Shown: one piece after another, positions 24,001 to 38,020 of the stretch
How positions within the stretch are numbered: position 1 is the first letter of the stretch
How the letters are laid out: each line of letters starts with the position of its first letter
Source of the DNA: Progne subis subis
Taxonomy: Eukaryota; Chordata; Aves; Passeriformes; Hirundinidae
Reading direction: 5' to 3'
Assembly: GCA_022316685.1 (NCBI GenBank)
Contig: JAKJHU010000014.1
Location: 3,467,001-3,531,000 of the forward strand
Length of the DNA stretch: 64,000 nt
Made by a program: the position numbers and the translations under genes
Notes under the pieces: generated by a model
What the model was told of the DNA's origin: nothing
The model's input: only the letters and a program-made list of their open reading frames with translations
Databases searched by the model: none

Positions 24001-27000
24001 TGTGTGACCTTAGCAAATGGATTAACAAATTTACCCATGCACCAGTGATTTAATACTTAACAGGAGCTTTTTCAGATGAGTTCAGTGCCCTGAGATCTTC
24101 TGGTGAAAGGCTATGTAGCGGTGTAAAGTGGCTTTTGTTTAATTTGTCAGTCGCTGCTTACTTGAAGTTTTCAGTATAAGCAAGTGCTCCGTTTTTATTT
24201 ATAGCTTTTATGTGTATTTTAGTTTTGTTTTCTGTTGGACAGAACATGGTCCTTCATATTGGAAGTATTTTCTACTAGTGCCAGGATATGTTGGAATTAA
24301 GCCACTTGGTTCATAAAGTTAGGCATGTTGGTGTCCTTAGTAACATGGAAACGCAACCTTATGTGAAGTTTTAAGATGCTGCACTTTTTCTGGACCTTGA
24401 CAGTGTTTTGGGGGTGAGGAAAGGTGGGACCTTTTTGGTGGAAGAATGGGTTTTGGAGAGCAGCTGCACAAACAGCCACTTATCCCAGCAGTGGAGGTGG
24501 TAAAGGGTGCAGTGGGACCTTTGAGCTGTCCCTGTTCTTGGTGGAGCAGAGGCACAAAAAAGTTTGTCCTCTAGTGTGGTATATTGAGTCTTCTGCCATG
24601 CTGAGACGGATTTGTGGGTCCTAAAAACATCATCTCTGGAAGGATGTGTTAAACCCACCAGCTGTTTGAGTGGGGGAGGAAATTAAAGTCCAGGTAGTTT
24701 TGCTGCTCCAGTTTACAGCCTGACTGCACAAACCGTGGCGTTGCCGTTGTGAAGGCTGTGGCTGAAGCATTGGAGTGAACGTGGGTTAGGTAAGGGTGGG
24801 CTGTGAACTTATTATCTCAGCTTTGCTATCAGGCAGAATCTTCCCACAGAGCAGTGGGCCAGCTGCTAGCTCAGCCGTTCTGTCCATGCAGGCTTGTACT
24901 GACTGCTTGGGTTCACCCATACGTAAAATAGACATAAATCTTTGTCGTGTAGGTGTAATTTCATTTGTGTGAGTCTTCCTTTAAAACTTCCTAAATTATT
25001 CTTGTTTATAAGTTTAACTATAAAGTAATTTACAAGCTTTTATGGAAATCTTTTTTTATGCCCTTTCCTGGGGGCCAGTGGTGTCTTCGTGGTCTAAGGA
25101 CATTGATTTCTGGTGAGCAATTTCCCTGTCAATATAGGTGTCTCCTAAAGCACATATTGGTCCTGGCTATCACAGCTGTGCTTGTGACACTAATAGACAG
25201 ACATTCGCTGTTAAATTCTCTTATTTTCATATGTTGTTTGGACATTTTTCATCTGCTGAAAAAATGAAATTTTAGGAAGTGTTTTAATTCTGGGGAGTCT
25301 CTTCCCTTTGGGAGTAGTACTTAAAAAAGTATACATTTGAGTTTTGCTATTATAAATTGTACTTCTGTATGGTGACTTTTCTTCTTTCCGCTATACCCTA
25401 AGAAGTACCTCTGGTTAATTTGAAAAGAAAGTCCTGCTAGCACTTTAATAAATACCTGAAACTTTGCAAAAATGTATTTACACACACTGGCAGCATGGGT
25501 TGAAGTTAAAACTGGGAATTTACAGTATGCTCACTTTTTTTTTTGGAAGGACTCCAGGAAGAAAGTGTCTCATTCTTGTTTAGTGTAATACATATCTATA
25601 TATCAGCTGATATAGCTGTTGGTGTAGTCAAGCCCTAATTGTTAAAAAAATATCACTTAAGTGTGATTCTTTGGTATATTTAGAAGAGCTGAGTGAAGCC
25701 CTTTCTTGGTTGAACCATTTTCTTGTGATCTGAGGCAGTTTACGTGTTCTTCCTAAGAAATATATTATCGCTCCGTTGAAGTCAGTTCAGGTTCTCTGGA
25801 AGTAATCCAACCTTCAGGAAAGAAAAATATTAGTGTGCATGTTGAGGGAAAGGGTTTCCCTTTATTTTGGAATGTGCTTGTCATGTGTAGCAAATAAGCC
25901 ATTTTCAGAGGCATTAAGGCTCTGTGAAACTAATTTTCAGTGCTGACAGTTTTCGAGTCCTGGGTTAAGCAGAAAGATTTGAATTTAATGTTTCCAGTTT
26001 TTTGTTTGTTTTAAATAGGAAGGGATATGTATATTTGCTCAGTTATAATTTGAGTGCCCTGAATGTTTCAGGATAACAGAAAAATGGACCATTTGAAATG
26101 CTGAGGGTGACGGGGGTTTTTTTAGCCTGTCATTTGTTTCAGCGTCTGAAATGTTTTGTTGCCAGTTTAAATATTGGAATTTATGGAAGTAGCCTTTACT
26201 TGGAAGCCTTAAATATTCACAATATGTTGTTTATTTGGTTTATGAAGTTCTGTGCCATTTGAATTCTGGTTTTTGTTTTAACAATGAGTTTTGGCAGAGC
26301 ACGTTCTAGCATATGTAGTCGGTCATAAACAAACTAGAGACCACTAATGCTTTAGTCCTGTGGCTGTATCAAAGCATGTAAGGTTAAATTAAAACTGTCT
26401 GGCTGACTTTGCTTCTTTGGGCCTGTGCTCCACTGCGACCTTCAGGATGCTGGTGTTATAATTCTGTGCCTTCCGTCATCAGGGCAGTGACTCTCTTTCA
26501 GTTTTTGCGACTTTAATCTTTTAATCAAGGAGGGGTTCTCAGGTTTGCAGGCTTGGTTTGTGGCTGAAGAGCAGGGCTGCACGCGCAGACCTGTGTGAGT
26601 TGGGCACGCGTTCTCCAAAGCGAGTGGAGCGCCAGTGATTTCTGCAGCATTTCATGCCCTTCATTTCGTAAGGGATTTGGCAGAAGCCTGCCCTTCGGTA
26701 GCTGCGTGCAAGCTGGGTCATTGAAGGGGGTTGTGAAGTCTGCTGAGGGTGGAGGTGAGCAGCAGCCCCAGGATGAAGGGCTCTCCTCTCCGGGCTGAGG
26801 CGGGTGTGGAGTGCCTGGTGACGCTGTCACCCCGAGAGCAGGATGGTTGGGATGGCCTCTGCATAGGGTCAGCAGCAGAAGAGACTGGAGCCTTCCCCTC
26901 CGCACAGAGGTTAAATAGGCTGTGCTGGAGCTGCCACCCTCCCTGGGACCTGCCCTTCATTCTCTCCTCAGATTTAGCCACCAAACCCATGGCATTCGTC

Positions 27001-27790
27001 CTACACGTGTTCAAAGCACTTCTTTTGGTGTCACTTCTTAACCAAATGCTGTCATCACCTCCCTATCATTGTAATCAGAGAGCTACAGTTTAGAATTTTT
27101 TTTTAATATTTGCACATGTTTCAGTCTATTTTCCCAAATCATTTATTTAGGCCTATAACACCTTAATGACTCAAAATCTCAGCTAGTTTTGCTTGGAGCT
27201 GTTTCTTCCTCAAGCAGAAATCAGACCTGAAATGTTGTTTTCTAAAGTTTGTGAAGAAAAAAAGCTCTCTGGTAGCATTTCTGAGTTGTTGAGATTAGCT
27301 CTGAATTTCCAGATAATGTAATTTTCTTTTTTAAGAGGTCCCCTCCCCCCTCCCCAGCAAGCCCTAAAGTATTCTTTGTGTGAATGTACTATATGATCTC
27401 TAATTATATGATCACATACCATTCCACAAATAGTGCAATACAATAGCATGGAATTATTTCTAGGATCTGATAGGGGTCTATTCACTAGACTACCTTAAAC
27501 CCTGAGCTTGCAAGTTGTTTTGTGTAAATTGACTCCTTCGCCTCCCAGAAGCCCTGTTTACTGTAGCTCTGCCTTAAGCCCGGGTTCAAAGCTTGTTATG
27601 GAATCAGGGTTTGGGATGTCAGTCTTGAAAGTTGCCATTTAACTGCTCTTACACAGCACGTGCATATTAAGTAGGATAGCAGAATAACAGTGAAATTGCT
27701 CACCTAGGTCTGCAGATGAATTACCATAATTAACCGCTTCTTCCCATGAATTGCACCTAACGAGGGCTGTGCTGTTGGCTGAAAATAAAT

Positions 27791-28020
27791 TGCATAATGC
27801 ATTGCTGTTGACTAAATTATTTACATACCTCAGAGAGGAGACGGTATAAAACGGCTGCAGCACAAGTGCCGGACCATTATGAGAAAGAAATGGGGGGAGG
27901 GAATCACAGTTGAAGGCGGTGTAGCCTGCCTTCTCCTGGGTCACCCAGGAGCTCTGTGTCCTGTTTGCAACACACTGTGTGCCTCCATGGTTACATATTT
28001 ATCGCATTGCATTGCATAAT
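27791..28020. promoter_or_regulatory. Octamer-like palindrome cluster with TATA-like motif
   Basis: TGCATAATGCA (27,791-27,801) is a 5 bp inverted repeat with a 1 bp spacer, similar to POU-factor dimer sites. A related TTGCATAAT recurs at about 28,012. Between them CGGTATAAAACGGCTGCAG (TATAAAA at 27,845-27,851) sits in a slightly CpG-richer stretch. This grouping suggests an intronic enhancer or minor promoter, but no transcript evidence is available. Confidence 0.3.
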
Positions 28021-28108
28021 GTATGTGTGGAGAAACAGAGTTAGATCTGTGCACACAGCCTTGGGCCTGCTCTTAAAAAGAGTGTGGCTGTGTAGTTATA
28101 AATTGCTA

Positions 28109-28148
28109 AAAATGTCTTTTTTTTTTTTTTTTTTCTCCCCCCTCCCCC
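28109..28148. repeat. Poly(T)/poly(C) tract
   Basis: A T run of roughly 20 followed by a short C-rich tail. It is one of many long plus-strand T runs in the inferred intron. Confidence 0.8.
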
Positions 28149-30925
28149 TGTGTAACTGGTCCCAAAATAGCTGAAGTCAGAAGCAGAATGTGACTTAAAA
28201 AATCAATTATAAACCAAACTGGACGATTTTTGAGATGCTTGCTGTTCTGTGTTTACCTGAGAAGTGTCCTTTGTGTGCCTGTTGCGAGGTGGTTGAGGCT
28301 TAAGCTATATCCGTTATGTGGGTTTTTTTTTTTTTTCTTATTTAGCCAGGAACTGTTTTAAAAGAGCTGTATTTGGATCTGCTATCCTTTTGTTGTCTTG
28401 TGGAATGCTGTGCAGCCCTGTTTGTTACAACTTACTAAAAAAGATGTCTCTACTATATAGCGATTACTTACACTAATTTACCGGAGGAGTCAGACAATAA
28501 ATATATCTGTGAGCTGCTCCATGGACACACAGTGGTTACACCAAAATAACTGCAACAACTCAACGTGGGCTCTGCCAGAGGTGGTGTTTTGTGTTAGAAC
28601 TTACAAAATAAGGCTCGTCACAGCTCATTTGTTCCATAGGTAAAACCCAATCTGAATTTGCAGATCTTGATTCCTAATTTTTTGCGGGGTTTGCTTTGGT
28701 CTGGGACTTTGTTTTGGGCCTTATCTTGACAAAATCCTTGTTACAACTTGGAAATACTTTTTTTTTTTTTCTTCCCCCCTGTGCATGGGGTTTGTTTATC
28801 TGTCTGTCTCCATCATCACAGAGGTGGTGGCTCAGGATGGATGAAGGAAGCTGCAAGTGGGGTCATGGCCCTCTCAGAAACTCAGTTGTTTATGTGATCA
28901 CTTCTGGTTATGATCCCAGTGGCAATGTGGTTGCAGTGGGGAAAAGCTTTTTGAAAACAACTCTGCTTAGGAAATTGGATCACAAATAATTTTTTATAAG
29001 TAGGCCAAAACATTGCGTGATAAGGTTTGAATTGAGTAGGCTCCCTTTTCTTGCCAAATTAGCTGGAATAGGTCAGCTTTTCTGATAACAGCAATAAGAA
29101 AAACTAGTCAGTTGTTTTGGTTTTGTTGGATTTTTTTAACCTATTAAGAGTTTTTCTTGAAAAGCTTTGTTTCCTGTTTGAGAACATATGCTTGAAGTTT
29201 GGCAAAGATGCGATCTTTGTGTCAGCGGGGGATATTTTTGGTTTGGATTTGTTTTGTTGGTTTCGGTTTTTTTAATGTTGGTAGGGCCATTCTGTAAAAC
29301 ATAAATTGGACATAGGCAGCATTAGTTTTTGCATTTCTAATAGGCTGTTAGACTGGTGAACCACTTACTGTGGAGAGGTTGTATTGTAGTATTAAAAAGC
29401 GATAAATTACAAAAACCCATTAGTTGCTACGTGGGCAAAAGTGTAAAGATAGCAGAACAGGCTTGGAAATAAAATATATCAATGCTACCTAATGTTTGTG
29501 ACATACCTAACAAATTATGACAAAATATTTTTAACAAACACTTTTCTCCAAAGTTTCAGAATGCTTTCAAACACTTCACGCGTGGTTCCTGCACTGTACA
29601 CTTCATAGTGATGAGTGATTAACACTGCTGCAAATACATCCTGTCCAAAAAATGCCTCAGAGAAAAAATTGTTGTATGTGTGTAGGTTTTGGGGTTTTTT
29701 TAGTATTGTGTTTCCTATTTATATTTTTAGAAAATGATCCAAATTTAATTTATGGAAACAAATGGGAGATTTCCACAGAAAGGTTGAGATTTGCAGTGAC
29801 CAGAAAGGGAATCTGCTCATGGTTATTACAGTCCTTCAGACACACCGTGAATCTTGAAATCACTGCTGAAGGATGGAGTCTTTTCTGCTGTTCTGCTGTT
29901 GTTGTTTGTCACTGAACTTCTGAGCTGTTATTTAGGGGAGAGGGATGATCAGAAAGGACAGCAAAGACCTTGGGAACACCCTGCCAGAATTTGAAATCTG
30001 AACTTGGGGTGTTGTAAAGGCATATTTCCTTTTAGAGGACTGTAAGAGTGTTAGAGGAAGGGGTGAAGTAGCATTAATTCTGTTTCTTGCTCTTCCCTTT
30101 GGAGCACAGATTCCGTGAATGCCTGAGTCCTGTGCTTTATGTGGTGGGAACTTCACCAGCTTCCTTGTTCTCTGTGTTAACAATCAACTGATTTAGGGTC
30201 ACGAGTGTGTTATGGGACATGGCCACCTGACGTGGCACTGCCTGTGGGACAGGGACCCATCAGTGTCCTGGAGTTTAATTGTGCCTTATTGTGTGCAGGT
30301 AGAACTGCAGTGAAAAAAACATGCAGTAGGGAAGGGGTATAGAGAGAGGGAAGTGTGCGTGGAATTATTGACGTTGCATTGTCTGGCAGGAGAAATTATG
30401 ATTTCAGAGTGTGGCTTTGTGGTGGGTTGGATGAAGATTTTTGTGTGTTACAGAAAAATTTTAGGAGGAAGGTCACAAAGGGAATAAATGAACAAATTCT
30501 GTGCGAAGCCTTGGGGCAGTGAGAACCTGCTATGAAGCATGAGTGGAGGGGGAAAGGCTCCACGTTCAGTATATAATTATAGGTATGGAACAATTGTAAA
30601 TTTGCAGGTGAGAAAATGCTTTGCATCAGGCTTTCCAAGTCCCAGTTGAGCAAGGATGGTATTTGTCTTGGCTAGCATCTGTTCCTTTCTGGAATAAGTG
30701 GCTTTAAAGGAAGGCATGAAACTTTAATATGATTTCTGGTTAGCTCAATCTATCTCTTTCTTTGTATTTTCAAAGCATACTTTATTTTATTAGATTCAAG
30801 AATACAGGTTACCTGTACAAGCTGTTAGCTCCTTACATAAATAATCATATGATAAATGCAATTAGACTGAAGTTCAGCAATATTGAAATCGCTTCCATAG
30901 GAAGCTGGCTGACAGCCCAGACACC

Positions 30926-30933
30926 TGACGTCA
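30926..30933. promoter_or_regulatory. Perfect CRE palindrome
   Basis: TGACGTCA in the context CACCTGACGTCATC, the second of three full CREB/ATF consensus sites in the inferred intron. Confidence 0.45.
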
Positions 30934-33900
30934 TCTAGGAACCGCACTCTTGGTCTTGGACAAATGTCTTTGGCACAGCCCTGTGAAAGTCACTGTGGCT
31001 GGGATTTGGGTGGAAATAAGCTCTGAAAGGCTGAGTGTTTATGCCTGATGCCTTCCCAGGCATCTCCCTCCCCTCAGACACCTTCCTGCACACCTCTGAG
31101 GATCCCTGCTCTGCACGGGCACAGGGAGGAGAATGCCAGTCCTTAACCATTAGGAATTCTTTCATGTAGAGCAACAAGTTTCCACACAGCCTTCCAAACC
31201 CTTGTTATGTGCTGTAATAATGTGGGAGAAGGACTTTGTCGTGGCCAACGTAATTCTTGGTAAACAGAGACGAGGAATGATGTCTCATTAAAAAATGTAG
31301 TGTGGCAATAGGAAAATCATGTTTATTACCAGTTCTAGAGTTGTATAAATAGAGATGTGAGACATCTGCTGAGCATTGCTGTAGTAGAAACACTGAAATA
31401 GTGGGTTTTTTAAAAGTTAATAAATCTCAGAGCTAGGAAGGAGAGTTGTGGAGTGAGGGCTGAGAGCAAGGCAAATGAAATGAGCAGGGGCAGTAGAATG
31501 ATAGGAAACTGTTTCAAATGTATTTTCCCAAGGAGGTAGGTGTACAACAATGTTCAGTGTTTTAGGATTTGTATCTTCTTGTGCTTGTTGAAAAGCAGGA
31601 CAGACTAGGCATAATTAGGGAAAGCCTTGCATCAGGCCATTAATTACACTTTTATTTAGGTGGTGAGTGCGTATTGGGCTGGAAGTGAGAGATGCATCTG
31701 CAGAGCGAGTGTCATCCCAGCAGTGGGGAGCTCCCTGTGTTGTTGGGATAGTTGTTGGGGGATTCCCGAATTTTAGAAGGTTTTTGTTTCTTCCGCACAC
31801 ACCTGCAGGACTTGGCCTTGAAAGATCACTGATGCTTATGATAAAGAGGGACTTGGGGTTTTCTTGGCGGCCTTTTTTTTATTTAATTGGTTATTTATTT
31901 TAAAACAGGGACTGTGTCTCAATAAAATTCTGAAAAATGAAAAAAACCCAAAAACCCTCTTTGTGCAGTGTAGTTCTAAGCTGCTAAGGAGTAGAAGCAT
32001 AGCTTAGATTTAAAGCCAAAAGTAAACAAGTAATTTATTTCCTGTTAAACATGAGCAAACAAAATCCCAGTATATTGAAGAATGTTTTGAATCTATTTCC
32101 ACAGGAAACATAGACAAGAATCTCTCAAAATTGGCCACTAGTGGTCTAAACAAGGTAATAGTGTCTGCTGTGTGACAAATGTGTGTTCTTGCAAGATCAC
32201 TGGGTTTTACCTATTGGAGCAAGAATAAAATAGAATGTGCAAGTGCTGCAAAATGTAGTTCTACAAATATATGCTAGTGTTTCTCTTTATTACAAAAAAA
32301 AAAGATTGAAATAAGAAGAAACTTGGAAATAATATCAGGTGTATTTCAGACTGGTTTAATAGAATTGTTATGTTTCATTTTGTTGTTTGTTTTCGGGGTT
32401 TGTTAATACTCTGAGGTAGACTGCTGGATGTTTTTGTGCAAATTTATGTACTGAAATTTGCGAGTTATTTAGCTGACCACCGGCTCTCATCTCATGAATA
32501 TGTATGCAGGATTTTTTTGTTTGTTTCTTTAATAAATACAAAATAATGCTGTGCTGTTTTCCACTCAAGCCCCTCCTTATTGCCTCAGCAAAATTGGTTT
32601 TGATGGTAGTAATATTATCTCCAGACCTGTCCTCTCCCTCTCCACTGTTGTCTTTCCTCAATAAAAACCCAGTCTTCATCCGTTTCCAATTTAGCAACTG
32701 GTCCCCCAAACCCATTCAACTTTATCCAATTCTGATGCCAAACTGGATTCTCTGTGGCGTGGAGCATCCACCAATTTCTACCTTCTTACACTAGTGTTAG
32801 TATGATAATTTTCTTTAAGGTTATTATTAGAAATTTTATAACAAAAACCAGTTGGGAACAGCTCAGGAAGAGCAGGGCAAGACTTTTGTTTTGAATCCTG
32901 AATCATTGTAGCTTGAACTTTTTTTTTAAATACATTTGTACAATGTATTTTGAGGTGGAAAAATTGTAATATTCAGAATATTGTCCAAACAGACCTGAAA
33001 ACTTGGTGACGTTCTGACTGCAGACTGGGTGTCTGCTCTCACGTTCTGTGGACACTTGTGTGTGTTAATGAAATTGTTGCATTTTGTTTAATTTGAATGG
33101 TGGAAGTTACTGTGGGATTTAGTGAACAAGTATGATTGCTGGAATGAGGTGGCATGTGAAGATTGAGGGACTTCATTATTTATGGGCAATTTTTATTTTG
33201 TGGTTCATTATATTGACTTGAAATTAATTCACTGTGAGGTTCCTGTAAAATTGCTTTGTGCAACATAGTATTTATTTTACCTTTTAATAAAACACCCTTC
33301 TGACTTCTGTGAAAGGCATGAAAATAATTGAAATAATTTAGATGCAAATAATTATTCAAATAGCACGGAAATATCATGTGTGTTGCAATTAAAATTCCAG
33401 GACTCCCATCAGTCTTCCCAAGTGAAGTCCTCATAATGGTGTTTTTCAGCTGCAGTTTGTCCATGTGAAATTCAGCAGCAGCTTGGGTCAACCAGAGCAA
33501 CTCTTTGCATTAGGAACATGACCAGGATTATCTCTTGAGTGATGGCACAGTGAGGATTTTAGGAACACCTAGACAGAGCTGTTCTCTTGGTGCCTAGATT
33601 TAAAGCCCCAGAGGTTTAAATCTCTAACTCTGCTGGGGTCGGAAGCTGGTGGACTCCTGGTCGGTGCCGGGCAGGGCAGCAGCTCCAGTTGCTGCGTTCA
33701 GTGGGGAGGATGCCCAAATCAGGGTGTTGAGGTGGGGTCTGAGCTACACAGCAAACTCTTACTGGGATTTTGATACACACAGGAGTAAGGAAAGCTCTTT
33801 AGGACCCCGGTTTTAGGCAAGAGATTAAGCTATAACTACATCTGTCTCCTTCTTGGGTGTCTCCCGGTCTAGTTTCCTCACATTGCTGTGTTTTCTGAAG

Positions 33901-35134
33901 CTCAAAATAATGCCTTGTTCTCAACCGATATTAATCATCTTGCATGCATTGAAGTGTGGATCTGACTGTGACTCAGAACAATTTAAAATCAGGCTTCATG
34001 TCTTATGAAAATAAATGGCTCCCAGAGGAGAAAGGACTTCTGTTTTCATTTATTGCTCGTGATGGTGAGCCGTGTCTCAGTTTGAGACATCCCATCTTGC
34101 ACTGACTTCCTCAGTGTCCCAGTTCATGCTGACAATGCCATTGGCTTTGATCCCAGCCTTTACTGGGAGAAAATCTTGTAGTGGTTTGGGTGGCTTGTGG
34201 ACAGATCTGATAAGAGAGGGTTTCTGATGTTTCGTCAGCAGGTCAGGCAGGGATTGACAGAAATACGACTGGTGTACCTTTTAAGCATGGGGAGGGAAAG
34301 GTACCATTGAAGGGAAGAATTGAATTGGCTTTGGGAACAGCCCTGGAGCAAGGAACTACTGAAGTAAAGGCTGTGAAGATTGATCTTTTGGGGGTTATTG
34401 CTGGAGGGTATGTGAAACATTTTGCTATCATTAAAATAAATTGTATTTGAGTGTTTTCTAAATGGTACCTTATCTTTACCCCACAATTGAAGGAAGTTAC
34501 TTTTTGTCCCTTTGGATTGTACTGGGTGTGTCTGTTTCAGGGGTTTTTAGCCAGTTTCAGGGGGATTATATATTTTTTTTTTAACTTGGAACGAATGGTC
34601 TAGGTTGCTTACTTAAGTAACAGGTTTCAAAGGGGGAAGGGAAAGTTAAATTTTCAGCACTGTTTGCTCACAGTGAACTCAGTTGAGAAGAATGTTTAAT
34701 GGTTTCATTGAAAACTGTCGAGAGCTACAGGAATATTTGCCTAAATTAATTCACCACATTAATTTCTAGATGACACTGGGTAGTGTGGGTATAGAAGCTA
34801 CACTGTAGTTCCACCTTTGGGCATGGGCCAGTGTGTTTTTTTGTTGTTGTTTTTTTGGTTGGGTGGGTTTTTTTTGTTTAGTTTTTTTAAAGCATGATCT
34901 TCCCCATCAGAGGCAGCATGGAAGATTGGTTGCCCATTTGTCAGAATTTTAGATAATACAAGAGTTGCCTTTGTAGACGTGTCTATTTTTGTTCTGGTAA
35001 GTAAGTTCTGGTAACAGTAAGTTGAGGTGGCAAATTTTTATTTGTTTTGGCTGCTTTCTCATTGTCTTCGTCCTTGTCAAACTGGACAAAATGGTTACAT
35101 TTTGAGGCAAAAAAATGTAATCTGGTTTGGGAGC

Positions 35135-35149
35135 TAATGCATTGCATTA
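35135..35149. promoter_or_regulatory. 15 bp octamer-like palindrome
   Basis: TAATGCATTGCATTA: 7 bp perfect inverted arms around one T. The half sites resemble homeodomain (TAAT) and POU (ATGCA) cores. Possible dimer site; no functional evidence. Confidence 0.3.
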
Positions 35150-37619
35150 TTCAACAGCAGCCTTCACCCAGTTAAATGTAGTATTGACAGTTGCAGTACC
35201 ACGCCTCAAAGTATTGAAGGTTAAAATATGTGTGTGTATTTGTGGGAGAGCATTTTTGATGCTTTTTATTTGATACATGTAGTCATTGTAGCCCATTTGT
35301 CATTTATCTGTCTGGTTTGAGACACATCACACCTGTGATCCTTCAGAGAACCTGTGATCAGTTATATTTTACTGTAAAGGCAAGAGACTTCTGGCAGTCT
35401 TCCCTTAAAAAGTGGGAAATGTGCATGGACATTGGTGCAGGTTTGCAGCCTGCAATGTGATTTTGTGTTATCTTATATAGCTGCCATGGAAGTTTGGCCT
35501 CCTGTTCATTAGATCATTTCTTTATTTTGTTATTTCACTTTGGAAATTTGGTTTTCTATAACACTGGTGAAAACAAAAATCTCAGGAGGCTGTGCTGAAT
35601 GGCTGCAGTTATTTGAAAAAAAATCAGAATGAATTTCTTCTTTTATCAGCAAGCAAGAACACAAGAATTTGTATGATTAAGACCTCCTATGACATCTTGT
35701 TAATTATAATTTTCAGTTATGGCTTAGGGGGAGGGGGTGTGTCAGTTTACCCAATGAATTAGGAAAAGAGTAGCAGGTGGAGAGACTCTGAATCTTTGCA
35801 CTGTTCAGTCCAGCAAACAAAGTCATGTGTTTGTGTCAGGGACTGAATTAGTCCTCCTTGCTTGTGACATCTGGTTCATCTCATGCAGCAGCGTGTGGTT
35901 GGGTTTGGGGCAGGTGTTGGATTTGTGGTTGGATGTGTTCTTGATCGGCAGTGACTTTCTGTTGCATTTCATTGAGCTGTGTATTCCTGGAAATGAAAAG
36001 CTCTGGGTGGCAGTGCGAGATTTGGGGATTTTTTCGTTGTCCTGAGCAACATCTGTCGTCAACTGTACAGTTTCAGAGGGCAGGTATCTGAGAACCCCAA
36101 ATCTCTACGTAGCAGTTCATGCTCCCAGCAGCAATTGCCTTGTATGTGGCCAAATGGCAAATGAGAATCCTGTTTGCATTCTCTGTCCTGTTTTCAGTCT
36201 GATGGGGAGATTTAGATACTTTAGTTACCTAAACAACATAAAAACCCCAGCAAGACTGGCTGTAGGCCAGAGCTCTGTCTTTATGCCAGTGGGTGAGCGT
36301 GCTTTTTGTACCTGTGCTTGTTACCAGGAAATCAGCAAGGGCACAACTGCTGCCCTGCCCTGGAGGATCAGTCGTGTTTGATCAAACCGGGTGTGTGCCA
36401 GATCACAGCTGCTCCTTTAGGGCTTTTTCGTGCAAATCCAATCTGGTGACATAATTTTGTACCAGCTCATCCTTTTGCCTTGCACGGTGGTTTGATGTGG
36501 TGTTTCATTTTCAGCCCTTGACCTGGTTTAGCCAAAGTCCTTGGTGTGGTTGCAGAGAGAATGGGTAAAGGTTCACATCTGTAACAAAAACCCGAAACCC
36601 TTGCAATACAAGCAACGGTATTTGCCATTTTAAGAATTTAAAATTATTGCAATGTGGAGTGTGAGGAGAAATTGTCTCTGGTAGTCAGTATTGGAATTAG
36701 ATGTATTTCTGCAGTGTCCTTCTCTAGCTGTTCAGCCTTCAGACACTAAAGGAAAAAGCGTGTTGAAGCTTATCCTGGCAGTTCCACTATGGTGGACCAA
36801 TCTGCTGCTGTGGATTTGATGTGTTGTTCACAAGTGTGCAGGGAGAAGTGTATTTTACAGTCACAACCATGGACCATGTGCGCCAGGTACAGTTCCTTTG
36901 TTTTCTAAGCATGCTGGTAGTCCATGGTTCCGAGCTCCTGTGGATTTATCAGCTCTCCTCTAGAACCACAACAGCTGAAACAACTCCCATTAAACTTGAG
37001 GACAAGGACGAGGGAGTTTGCTTAGTAAAGAAACAAACTCCATGATGATTTTTGGATGTGAGCTGCTAACATAGGAGTGTGCAGTTAGCGTAATTTTGAA
37101 GAAATGAAAGTTATTTTATGTGAGTGGTAGACTCTCACATTTCCATATGATTCCCTCATTGGTTCCCCTGTTGGCAATTCACAATCTGTCCTTCAGGTTT
37201 GCGCTTAATGGGCGAGTGTTCGCTGCATTTGCTGCTCCTGACTACCACAGGTGTTTATTTGCTCCTCTCTGGCCTGTGGCACTTGCAGGTATGCCTCTGG
37301 AGTGAGGAAATGAGGAGTCATTAAACTAGAGGAAACTCAAAAATAGCTTGCTTCAGGCAGCTTATTGCAAGGTTCTTCAGTGTTATTATTTTTTTTTTTT
37401 TTCTAAATAGCAGAGCAAAGCCACAACAGTACAAATGTTTTAAAGGCTGTTTCCTCACTGCTGTGACTTGTTTGTTTCTTTTTATAAATTCTTCCCCCTC
37501 CCCCCCCGCCCCCCATGTCACATTATGAAATTTTTGGGCTGTTACCTTACAGCTACAGCTTTAGCAAAGATGAAAATAGTAACCTGAGTAATACCATATG
37601 CCAGGGATGGCAGCGCCAC

Positions 37620-38020
37620 TTCCTCTGGATCGCTAGATGAAGCTCTCACTCCCAGGTTTAGCCGTGGGATAGGTGATACGCTGACCTCTCCTCCACATCT
37701 TGGCACTGAATCCAAGCCGGGCTTTCTCCCGTGGGCTGGGGCGTTCACTTGCTCTCCGCAGACACGTGGTGGGGAGCAGTGGCACTGTCCCATGGCACCT
37801 GCCAGGCTGTGCTGGGTGGCCCATGGCACGGCTGGGGAGCAAACTCTGTCCAGCTCAAGAGCAGGCAAAGCCAGGACCCCCTGTGCTTGGTGAGCAGCTC
37901 TTGGCAGCACGGGAGCTGGATTCCCACGTGGTGGTGTTGGGGATGCTGGAAGTGAGGAGCAGTCGCTTGTAAGGGGGAACCCGACTGCTTGGGGCTGACG
38001 GGGAGAAGAAGGTGTCATCC
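37620..38020. other. GC-richer stretch without a supported gene
   Basis: This 400 bp segment is GC-richer than its surroundings and so shows open frames in several phases on both strands, the longest about 158 codons on the minus strand. The predicted peptides are rich in proline, serine and alanine and resemble no family I know. I see no splice pair that would make a proper exon. Confidence 0.4.

Noticed and set aside
37542..38018. 158-codon minus-strand open frame
   Set aside because: It lies in a GC-richer stretch, is low in complexity, has overlapping open frames in other phases and no known domain.
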